Of a DNA stretch of 5,404 nucleotides, positions 1 to 5,155 are shown piece by piece. Source of the DNA: Lachnospiraceae bacterium (GTDB lineage Bacteria > Bacillota_A > Clostridia > Lachnospirales > Lachnospiraceae); the NCBI GenBank assembly GCA_017960415.1, contig JAGCZE010000098.1:1-5404 (forward strand). The letters are read 5' to 3'. Position numbers and translations under genes: made by a program. The notes under the pieces are model-generated. The model made no database searches and was not told the origin of the DNA. It worked only from the letters and a program-made list of their open reading frames with translations. How positions within the stretch are numbered: the first letter of the stretch is position 1; the number at the start of each line of letters is the position of its first letter.

Positions 1-1092
1 ATAATACCGGGTTCCTTCTTCATCGCTTACAAGAAGTCCTTCATTGCCGCAAAAAGCCACATCGGAAAGAACATCTATCTTCCCGGTCAGAATAAGTTCC
101 TCGGTATCGATATCATATACATAGAATGATACCGCATCGTTTAAAAGGATATATTTCTTGTCATATGAGACCTTAAAATCATATAACCAGGCTGCCGCAT
201 CATAATCGGCCGCAGGTGAATATGCTCTCGATACATCATATACTCCCGATGCCTGATACAGTGCACTCAGAGCCGTGCTGTTGTAATCCCCCTCCTCCGA
301 AAGAACGCTTCTTACCGCATATAGGGCATCAAGCCTTCTTCCGTCTTCGAGAAGCTGCCCGGAAACATTTGCCATTGATACAGCAAGATTATTCTTTATT
401 GTTATATTCTGTTTGCTGATCTTGATAAGTGCGATCGTTGCAAATATCGCAAAAGCAAGAACAGCCGCACCGATACTTCCGAATACCGCCGCCATTCGGC
501 GGAGCTTCTGTTCGCGGTGCCGCTGTCTGAGTTCATCATAATTAAGACCGAATATTGCGGCGCAGATCTTGATCACCGCAGTATTCATGGTCTTTAATAT
601 TTCCTTTTTATTCTCACCCCTTGTATCTGCCGCAAGGGGCTCGACTTCACGACGTACGGTCACGGTCTTTCCGTTTTCGGCCGTCATCTTTACATCGTTA
701 TAACAAAGGATCTCGGGGAAAGAATTAACAGGCTCGTCCTCCGCAAGCACCACAAGAATGTGGTCTCTGGTATGAGTCTGCAGAAAGACTTCTATCTCCT
801 TCATGCACCATCTCGACTGGGGATAGCGGGGTGTGCATATGGTGATAAGATAGTCTGAATTTTTTAGTGCCTTACTGATGGGATCCGAAAGATCCTCGGA
901 AAGAGGGAGCTCATCAACATCCCTGAAAACTCTCTCTATCCGTGTTTTGCCGCTTTTAATTTTGGGGATGACTGATCTTGGGAGCTTAAAATTCTCCAGC
1001 TTTCTGTGCAGATTCTCCGCGATAAAGCTGTCAAGCTCGCTGTGTCTGTAACTTATAAACGCGTCATAATGTAAATCTTTCAGTTCTTCCAT
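1..1092 (-). CDS. TIR-domain transmembrane protein, propeller-like C-terminus (partial, N-terminal 364 aa)
   Basis: The frame is open from ATG at 1092 to the window edge, so the C-terminus is missing. Residues 7-105 look like a TIR domain: a YDAFISYRH box at 9-17, a RDVDELPLS segment at 57-65, and SRWCMKE at 93-99, where E99 sits at the usual TIR NADase glutamate position. A basic stretch (189-199) precedes one membrane helix (about 201-223), which predicts an inside TIR and an outside C-terminus. Residues 236-285 are helical with a LEDGRRLDALYAVRSVL segment like those preceding WD40 propellers in STAND-type proteins. From about 303 the WLYDF, YILLN and FYVYDIDTEEL pattern resembles propeller blades. 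Family knowledge: TIR domains cleave NAD+ or act as adaptors. Substrate and role here are unknown. The start is chosen because an in-frame TGA lies at 1114-1116. No good Shine-Dalgarno is seen, so coupling to upstream translation is possible. It lies 88 nt downstream of a co-oriented lipoprotein gene. Confidence 0.85.
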   Translation of the reverse strand, partial: MEELKDLHYDAFISYRHSELDSFIAENLHRKLENFKLPRSVIPKIKSGKTRIERVFRDVDELPLSEDLSDPISKALKNSDYLITICTPRYPQSRWCMKEIEVFLQTHTRDHILVVLAEDEPVNSFPEILCYNDVKMTAENGKTVTVRREVEPLAADTRGENKKEILKTMNTAVIKICAAIFGLNYDELRQRHREQKLRRMAAVFGSIGAAVLAFAIFATIALIKISKQNITIKNNLAVSMANVSGQLLEDGRRLDALYAVRSVLSEEGDYNSTALSALYQASGVYDVSRAYSPAADYDAAAWLYDFKVSYDKKYILLNDAVSFYVYDIDTEELILTGKIDVLSDVAFCGNEGLLVSDEEGTRYY

Positions 1093-1100
1093 AGAATCAA

Positions 1101-1166
1101 TTATCCGATCTTTTCAAATTCCATTCCGTTGCCGTAGTCTTCTACGTCATCAGATCCTTACCTCCT
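1101..1166 (-). other. Orphan Shine-Dalgarno and short lipoprotein-like reading frame
   Basis: A perfect AGGAGG (1161-1166) is followed 10 nt later by ATG-ACG-TAG (1150-1142), a two-codon frame, so this strong site serves no real gene. In another frame, 1101-1157 reads GSDDVEDYGNGMEFEKIG and then stops. That resembles the end of the neighbouring lipoprotein (FDEYGDEYEYIG). A 5-bp hairpin (CGTAG-AAGA-CTACG) lies within it. It may be the remnant of a deleted paralogue, a leader affecting TIR translation, or chance. Its TAA lies 8 nt before the TIR ATG, which would allow translational coupling from the internal ATG at 1124. Confidence 0.35.
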
Positions 1167-1180
1167 GTAGCAAACCCGGA

Positions 1181-2188
1181 TCAATCGGGAGCTCCAATAT
1201 ATTCATACTCGTCTCCGTACTCATCGAATATGCTGACAACATCATAAGTATATTCATCGATCGCGCCGCCTCCGTTAGGTGTCGTAAGGATCGTCTCACC
1301 GTCAAAATAGTATGATCCGTGCTCCTCGGCGCCTCCGTCGGTATACCACTCATATGTACCGTCTTCATAGAAGATAAAAGTGACGGTAAAAGGTCCCGAT
1401 TCTCCTTCATATACTCCGGCAAGTTCGGCATTAAGTTCGTTATCCGCATCGTCATTATAAACAGGCTCTGAAACGGCAAACTCATCAAGTATCCACTGAT
1501 CGACGGTATCGGAGTAATTCGTTCTGGAAAGACCATCCGTCACATCATAGACTATATAATCCGTATCAAAGCAGAATAGTTCTTCGCTGTATCCGCCTTC
1601 GAAAGAAAGCTGTGCATAACCCGCTTCATTGGCTACATATGTTCCCCTTTCAAGATATCCGTTATCCCTGTTGCAATAAAATTCTCCGTCCCACGTGAAC
1701 AGATACCACACAGAGGGCGGGGTCATATTTCCTTCCCAATAGCCGACAAAGGGACTCAGAAGATCGGAATCCGTTCCGTATCCGCCTTCACTGGCAGAAG
1801 TGCCGGAGCCGGCTTCGCCTTCGGCTGCTCTGTAAAATTCGGTACCATCCTCAGCAACAAGCGCATCTCCCGTATAAGACAGAATTGTCAGCTCATCTTC
1901 ATCGGACGTTGCCCATACGCTCTCTCCGTCAAAAGAATATGTTCCGTTCTCCTGACGTCCGCCGTCCGACCAGAAGAAATAGGTTGCGTCATCATAAAAG
2001 TCATATCCGATGGTGGCAAGTTGGGTTTCTGCAACCCAGCTTCCCTCAACCAGATCATAGAGATCCATTTCAACGGTATCAGTGTAATCATCATCGGGAA
2101 TGGGAACCACATCGGCTCCTCCGACCCCGCAAGCGGTAAGACCAAGTACCATGATCCCGGTAATTGCAAGTGACAACACCTTTTTCAT
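1181..2188 (-). CDS. Acidic three-repeat surface lipoprotein of unknown function
   Basis: A 335-aa protein with a lipoprotein signal: MKK, a hydrophobic core, and the lipobox L17-T18-A19-C20, so the mature protein should be lipid-anchored outside the cytoplasmic membrane. The remainder holds three diverged copies of one module, about residues 43-121, 144-225 and 254-332. Each has a G-x-W/Y start, an aromatic strand ending in DG-x-Y/F, a spaced E/Q-x-G-T/S-Y, and in copies 1 and 3 FDGE. This suggests three small beta-rich domains, perhaps beta-barrels or META/lipocalin-like folds, but no family is recognised. The composition is extreme: no lysine after residue 3, five arginines, and about 72 Asp/Glu, which could suit cation or cationic-peptide binding (inference). 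The start is supported by AGAGGG (2196-2201) 7 nt upstream. The TIR gene follows in the same direction with no intrinsic terminator visible between them. Confidence 0.9.
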   Translation of the reverse strand: MKKVLSLAITGIMVLGLTACGVGGADVVPIPDDDYTDTVEMDLYDLVEGSWVAETQLATIGYDFYDDATYFFWSDGGRQENGTYSFDGESVWATSDEDELTILSYTGDALVAEDGTEFYRAAEGEAGSGTSASEGGYGTDSDLLSPFVGYWEGNMTPPSVWYLFTWDGEFYCNRDNGYLERGTYVANEAGYAQLSFEGGYSEELFCFDTDYIVYDVTDGLSRTNYSDTVDQWILDEFAVSEPVYNDDADNELNAELAGVYEGESGPFTVTFIFYEDGTYEWYTDGGAEEHGSYYFDGETILTTPNGGGAIDEYTYDVVSIFDEYGDEYEYIGAPD

Positions 2189-2302
2189 AATTTTTCCCTC
2201 TCAGACATATTTTTAAAACGGAAAAATGCGGGAAATGATCAGAATGCTATATATGAGACAGATCGGTTATTCTCCCGTATTCCCCACGTATTGCCGAATA
2301 GA

Positions 2303-2332
2303 ATTATAATATGCCCCCCGCACGGCACATAA
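2303..2332 (-). promoter_or_regulatory. Possible promoter of the lipoprotein gene
   Basis: A perfect TATAAT -10 box lies at 2303-2308 on the minus strand, giving a 5' leader of about 105-110 nt. The -35 region is poor (TTATGT at 2327-2332 with an 18-nt spacer) and a G-run lies in the spacer, so an activator may be needed or the match may be chance. The rest of 2202-2362 shows nothing else that I can assign. Confidence 0.3.
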
Positions 2333-2362
2333 GATACTAAAAGTATAATTCCCCATGACAAC

Positions 2363-2389
2363 AAAAAAGGAAGCCTTAAATAGGCTTCC
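2363..2389 (-). terminator. Intrinsic terminator of the tRNA array
   Basis: On the minus strand GGAAGCCT and AGGCTTCC form an 8-bp perfect stem (2369-2376 with 2382-2389) around a 5-nt loop, followed by six T (2363-2368). It lies 15 nt after the 3' end of tRNA-Lys and ends the array before the lipoprotein promoter region. Confidence 0.9.
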
Positions 2390-2404
2390 ATAAATTATCA
2401 ATCG

Positions 2405-2477
2405 TGAGACACGAGGGAATCGAACCCTCGACAACTTGATTAAAAGTCAAGTGCTCTACCGACTGAGCTAGTGTCTC
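2405..2477 (-). tRNA. tRNA-Lys (UUU)
   Basis: A 73-nt cloverleaf. The acceptor stem pairs GAGACAC with GTGTCTC, with discriminator A. The anticodon stem CTTGA/TCAAG encloses the loop with anticodon TTT, reading AAA/AAG. The T arm is GAGGG-TTCGATT-CCCTC. CCA is not encoded. It is the last gene of the array, 5 nt after tRNA-Gln. Confidence 0.97.
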
Positions 2478-2482
2478 AGATA

Positions 2483-2554
2483 CAGGGCTAGCGGGATTCG
2501 AACCCACGAGTGCAGGAGTCAAAGTCCTGTGCCTTACCGCTTGGCGATAGCCCT
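2483..2554 (-). tRNA. tRNA-Gln (UUG)
   Basis: A 72-nt cloverleaf. The acceptor stem pairs AGGGCTA with TAGCCCT. The G discriminator is the usual glutaminyl identity base. The anticodon stem CAGGA/TCCTG encloses anticodon TTG, reading CAA/CAG. The D-arm sequence TCGCCAAGCGGTAAGGC is typical of bacterial tRNA-Gln. The 3' CCA is not encoded. It lies downstream of the internal terminator, so it depends on read-through from the Arg-His promoter or on an unseen promoter. Confidence 0.97.
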
Positions 2555-2586
2555 ACGGCCGGCTCGAACGCATTGCCTGCGGTCAT

Positions 2587-2608
2587 AAAAAAACGCCTGT
2601 ATGGCGTT
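2587..2608 (-). terminator. Intrinsic terminator inside the tRNA array
   Basis: On the minus strand, three nt after the tRNA-His 3' end at 2611 there is AACGCC-ATACA-GGCGTT (2592-2608), a 6-bp stem with a 5-nt loop, followed by a run of T (2587-2593, partly in the stem). It should reduce transcription from tRNA-Arg/His into tRNA-Gln/Lys. No convincing new promoter is visible in 2555-2586. Confidence 0.75.
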
Positions 2609-2610
2609 AG

Positions 2611-2684
2611 GGTGGGTAGAGGGACTCGAACCCTCGACCTTCAGAACCACAATCTGACGCGCTAACCAACTGTGCTACACCCAC
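2611..2684 (-). tRNA. tRNA-His (GUG)
   Basis: A cloverleaf of 74 nt plus the extra G. The acceptor stem pairs GTGGGTG with TACCCAC, with one G-U pair. The discriminator is C, and a G is encoded at the -1 position (2685), the pair that identifies tRNA-His. The anticodon stem TCAGA/TCTGA encloses anticodon GTG. The T arm is GAGGG-TTCGAGT-CCCTC. CCA is not encoded. It lies 5 nt downstream of tRNA-Arg, counting from the G-1, and shares its promoter. Confidence 0.97.
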
Positions 2685-2690
2685 CATAAA

Positions 2691-2764
<74 letters not shown>

Positions 2765-2780
2765 AAAACAGACAACGACT

Positions 2781-2809
2781 ATAATATCCAAAATAGGTCG
2801 CTCTGTCAA
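2781..2809 (-). promoter_or_regulatory. Sigma-A promoter of the tRNA array
   Basis: On the minus strand a perfect TTGACA (2804-2809), a 17-nt spacer and TATTAT (2781-2786) stand just upstream of tRNA-Arg. Transcription should start near 2774. This is a strong constitutive-type promoter, as expected for stable RNA. Confidence 0.9.
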
Positions 2810-2810
2810 G

Positions 2811-2840
2811 AAAAAATGCCTATATTTTAAAATAATACGG
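2811..2840 (-). terminator. Weak intrinsic terminator after the DUF5684-like gene
   Basis: On the minus strand an AT-rich, bulged hairpin (centred on ATTTTAAAAT, with CC/GG at its base, 2819-2840) is followed by CA and six T (2811-2816). It lies 7 nt after the stop codon and directly abuts the -35 box of the tRNA promoter. The stem is weak, so efficiency is uncertain. Confidence 0.45.
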
Positions 2841-2846
2841 ACCTTA

Positions 2847-3824
2847 TCAGAGATTATTCTTATTCTCGTCGTAAATGGTGTTCCACACCTCCTGCTTGGG
2901 AGGGTTCTGATAAGGATTCTGCGAACTGTCCGGAGTTGATGCATAAGGGCTCTGTGCAGACTGTGAGGGCTGTGCCTGAGCTGCCTGATTCTGCATGTAA
3001 GGATTGTTCGCATAAGGATTCAAAGGAGCTGACTGATCCGCCTGAGCGGTATTCTGTGCATAGGGATTCTGCTGATACTGATTCTGTCCGTCGGGATTCT
3101 GCTGATACTGATTCTGTCCGTAGGGATTCTGCTGATACTGATTCTGCCCGTAGGGGTTCTGCTGATACTGATTCTGTCCGTAGGGGTTCTGCTGATACTG
3201 ATTCTGCCCATAAGGATTCTGCTGATATCCGGGCTGAACACCGGGTGTGGGTTTGGGAACTCCGTTAGGGTATCTCCTGTGATGGATGTTCTTGGAGCAG
3301 CCCATTATCATATAGAAGAGCCAGGGAAGAAGAATGATTCCGACTGCCCAGCCTCCGCTGAGGTTAAATGCCTGTGACATCTTGATTCCGCGATAGATAT
3401 TGATGATAAAGCAGATCAAACCGGCTATACAGCCTATCACGAACAAAATGCCCATCAAGCCCGTAACGCCTTCCGTGAAATCGTCCATCTGTCCGAATAT
3501 ACCGGCGATGAGATATACAAAGAAATAGACCATGGAAACAATAAGGCATATTGCGTAAACAAGGCTTGCAACAAAGCTTCCCCAGAACCAGTTCTTGATC
3601 CCGGCTGTTTTAAAGAGAAGATATCCCCTGTAAATAGGAATGATCGATCCCCAGCCGTGCTCTCCGGCTTTTTCGAACATAAGCCACATTCCGATGATCA
3701 TAAGGATTCTCATCACGAACTGAATAAGGTTGATCACGGAACTGAATCCCTGGCTCATAAGCTGGTACTGATAAGGATCATCCAAATACCGCTCTAACAT
3801 CTCTGCAAAATCAAGTGTCTGCAT
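2847..3824 (-). CDS. DUF5684-like membrane protein with Q/N/P/Y repeat tail
   Basis: A 325-aa protein. After a short N-terminus there are four predicted membrane helices, about residues 30-50, 82-110, 122-145 and 157-176. Between helices 1 and 2 is EKAGEHGWGSIIPIYRGYLLF, with a following KTAGIKNWFW, the pattern I associate with DUF5684; the matching C-terminal half is the IKMSQAFNLSGGWAVG and LLPWLFYMIMG region. The function of that family is unknown. The rest (about 177-325) is disordered and rich in Q, N, P, Y, including six 10-residue repeats YQQNPYGQNQ at 200-259 and further NPY motifs after them. The tail is probably cytoplasmic, given an even number of helices and a basic HHRRY stretch right after helix 4, if the N-terminus is inside. 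The start is fixed by GAGGGAG (3832-3838) 7 nt upstream. It follows the 59-aa membrane gene by 17 nt and is probably in one operon with it. Confidence 0.85.
   Translation of the reverse strand: MQTLDFAEMLERYLDDPYQYQLMSQGFSSVINLIQFVMRILMIIGMWLMFEKAGEHGWGSIIPIYRGYLLFKTAGIKNWFWGSFVASLVYAICLIVSMVYFFVYLIAGIFGQMDDFTEGVTGLMGILFVIGCIAGLICFIINIYRGIKMSQAFNLSGGWAVGIILLPWLFYMIMGCSKNIHHRRYPNGVPKPTPGVQPGYQQNPYGQNQYQQNPYGQNQYQQNPYGQNQYQQNPYGQNQYQQNPDGQNQYQQNPYAQNTAQADQSAPLNPYANNPYMQNQAAQAQPSQSAQSPYASTPDSSQNPYQNPPKQEVWNTIYDENKNNL
3048..3227 (-). repeat. 30-bp in-frame tandem repeat, six units
   Basis: Six 30-bp units encode residues 200-259 of the DUF5684-like protein. The five units 3061-3210 differ from one another by only a few bases (first base group tagggattct, tcgggattct or taggggttct; ending tccg, cccg or ccca). 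The outer part of the array is more diverged. One unit changes PYG to PDG. Near identity at DNA level suggests recent expansion by slippage or unequal recombination, so copy number may vary between strains. Confidence 0.95.
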
Positions 3825-3841
3825 TTCTAATCTCCCTCACA

Positions 3842-4021
3842 TTAATGAATGAAAAAATAATATACAACATAGCCTGCCACAACCAGCCAGAATATAGTCG
3901 CAAACGGCTGTCTGAAGATAAATCCGAGAACCTTGAACGGAAGCTTTATCGTAAATGCAAGAAGCTTGAGCAGGGTCCAAATAACGGCAAGCAGAATGAT
4001 TATAATAAGTAACGCAAACAT
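3842..4021 (-). CDS. Small two-helix membrane protein (59 aa)
   Basis: A very hydrophobic 59-residue protein starting MFALLIIIILL, with helix 1 at about 2-24, a short basic/aromatic loop (KLPFKVLGFIFRQPF) and helix 2 at about 40-57. It is not recognised as a named family; similar small hydrophobic proteins of unknown function are common. The open frame extends back to an ATG at 4063 (73 aa), but the strong GGGGAGG (4029-4035) lies inside that extension and is spaced 7 nt from the ATG at 4021, so 4021 is preferred. An ATG at 4027 is only 1 nt from the site. It is the first gene of a likely operon with the DUF5684-like gene, whose ribosome binding site begins 4 nt after this stop codon. Confidence 0.7.
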   Translation of the reverse strand: MFALLIIIILLAVIWTLLKLLAFTIKLPFKVLGFIFRQPFATIFWLVVAGYVVYYFFIH

Positions 4022-4072
4022 CTGCATTCCTCCCCGGGGAAATTCCACATATATCTGAAACACATCAGGAAA

Positions 4073-4103
4073 ATAATATCATAAGAAGCTATATATAATC
4101 CAA
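4073..4103 (-). promoter_or_regulatory. Probable promoter of the small membrane protein operon
   Basis: On the minus strand TATTAT (4073-4078) is preceded by TGA, an extended -10 motif. TTGGAT (4098-4103) could be a -35 box, but the spacer is a long 19 nt. The start would fall near 4066, about 45 nt before the chosen ATG, and inside the longer 73-aa reading only barely upstream of its ATG, which also favours the shorter protein. Confidence 0.5.
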
Positions 4104-4108
4104 TTTTT

Positions 4109-4137
4109 TTGACATATTTTTCAACTAAACGTAAAAT
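4109..4137 (+). promoter_or_regulatory. Sigma-A promoter of the K+ channel gene
   Basis: A perfect TTGACA (4109-4114), a 17-nt spacer and TAAAAT (4132-4137), preceded by an eight-T run within 4104-4110, point toward the channel gene. The start would be near 4144, giving a leader of about 30 nt. An imperfect inverted repeat (ACGTAAAA-TG-TTTTCGT, 4129-4145) overlaps the -10 box and start and could be an operator, though AT-rich palindromes arise by chance. Confidence 0.8.
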
Positions 4138-4173
4138 GTTTTCGTAAGCTTTTTTACTTAACGGATCACGGTA

Positions 4174-5154
4174 ATGACTATGGGAAAAAATAAAAATTCC
4201 AAACAGAAAACCGATCTCGGAAAAAGGATATTTGAGATCATACAGATCGGAAGCCGCTCTGACATTCCGAGTTTTCTTTTTGATGCCCTGCTCATTACGA
4301 TAGTCATCCTGAACATACTGTCGCTGATACTCGAATCTTTCGAACAGCTCTCATTTATGGCGGGAGTTTTCAATGTCATCGACATTGTGAGCATAGTCTT
4401 TTTCCTGATCGAATACGTTTTAAGAATAGCCACCGCAAACTATCTGTACCCGGAAGATCCCAGACCGGTGTCGGTATGGAAATTCGTATCATCGCTTGAC
4501 GGTGTGATCGAACTGCTGACGATACTGCCCTTCTACTATCTGTCGGGCTTTGTCGTATTCAGGCTTCTCAGGGTCGCAAGGATCCTAAGGCTCTTCAAGA
4601 TCAATTCGACATACGATTCATTCCACGTTATTCTTTCCGTTTTCAAGGACAAGCTGAGTCAGATAATGTCATCGGTACTTATCATTCTGATACTCATGCT
4701 CTCCTCCAGCATATGCATGTATTCGGTGGAGCACGAAGTCCAGCCCGATGTATTTTCCAACGCTCTTTCAGGAATGTGGTGGGCCGCAACCACGATCTTT
4801 ATCGTCGGATACGGAGATATGGCGCCGGTAACCCTTATGGGAAAGGTCATCGGCATCATCATTGACTTCCTTGCGATGGCTGTTGTTGCGATACCTACCG
4901 GAATCATTTCCGCGGGCTTCGTTGAAAAGTACACTGCCATCAGAAGAAATCAGGCCAAGGGCGAAGAAAGAGCCGGACTCATCACTATCACCGTGGCTCC
5001 CGACACTCCGTACGTCAACAAGAACATCGGATACGTCGAAGAAAAAGAAAGCACTGACATCCTCATACTGATACGTGACGGTGTCAATGCGATCCCTACA
5101 AGAAATATTATATTAAAGTCCGGAGATATCCTGGTCTGCAGAAGGACCAGCTGA
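4174..5154 (+). CDS. Voltage-gated K+ channel (6TM) with C-terminal TrkA-C/RCK-C-like domain
   Basis: A 326-aa inner-membrane channel subunit, expected to act as a tetramer. S1 spans about residues 33-53, S2 about 65-86 (acidic E80), S3 about 107-123 (D109). S4 (126-143) carries R130, R133, R136, R139 and K142 at every third position, a full voltage sensor. S5 spans about 161-184. The pore helix begins at WWAATT (202-207) and the filter is I210-V211-G212-Y213-G214-D215. S6 spans about 223-249 with a proline kink AIPTGI. Residues about 268-326 (ITITVAPDTPYVNKNI, then SGDILVC) resemble TrkA-C/RCK-C ligand-binding domains, without the Rossmann RCK-N half. The known filter signature is TVGYG; here Thr is replaced by Ile, which may alter the innermost ion site. 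The Shine-Dalgarno is weak (GGAT 7 nt before ATG 4174); the ATG at 4180 is an alternative. It converges on the GNAT gene with 1 nt between stop codons and no clear terminator. Confidence 0.93.
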   Translation: MTMGKNKNSKQKTDLGKRIFEIIQIGSRSDIPSFLFDALLITIVILNILSLILESFEQLSFMAGVFNVIDIVSIVFFLIEYVLRIATANYLYPEDPRPVSVWKFVSSLDGVIELLTILPFYYLSGFVVFRLLRVARILRLFKINSTYDSFHVILSVFKDKLSQIMSSVLIILILMLSSSICMYSVEHEVQPDVFSNALSGMWWAATTIFIVGYGDMAPVTLMGKVIGIIIDFLAMAVVAIPTGIISAGFVEKYTAIRRNQAKGEERAGLITITVAPDTPYVNKNIGYVEEKESTDILILIRDGVNAIPTRNIILKSGDILVCRRTS

Positions 5155-5155
5155 T

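Noticed and set aside
216..419. Plus-strand 67-codon frame opposite the TIR gene
   Set aside because: The opposite strand encodes a clear TIR-membrane protein; this frame has no ribosome binding site or recognisable domain.
1150..1536. Minus-strand 128-codon frame inside the lipoprotein gene
   Set aside because: It is an alternative frame of the lipoprotein gene with no ribosome binding site at its start and Met/Ile/Ser/Leu-rich out-of-frame composition.
3048..3227. CRISPR array
   Set aside because: The 30-bp units are directly adjacent with no unique spacers and encode an in-frame peptide repeat.
2936..3268. Plus-strand 110-codon frame with a repeated SADTDSVRRD-like pattern
   Set aside because: It is the antisense image of the 30-bp tandem repeat in the DUF5684-like gene. 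The minus-strand frame is longer, has a ribosome binding site and membrane helices, so this is a shadow.
3815..4012. Plus-strand 65-codon frame opposite the small membrane protein
   Set aside because: It is antisense to a well-supported operon junction with two good ribosome binding sites; the translation looks random and charged.
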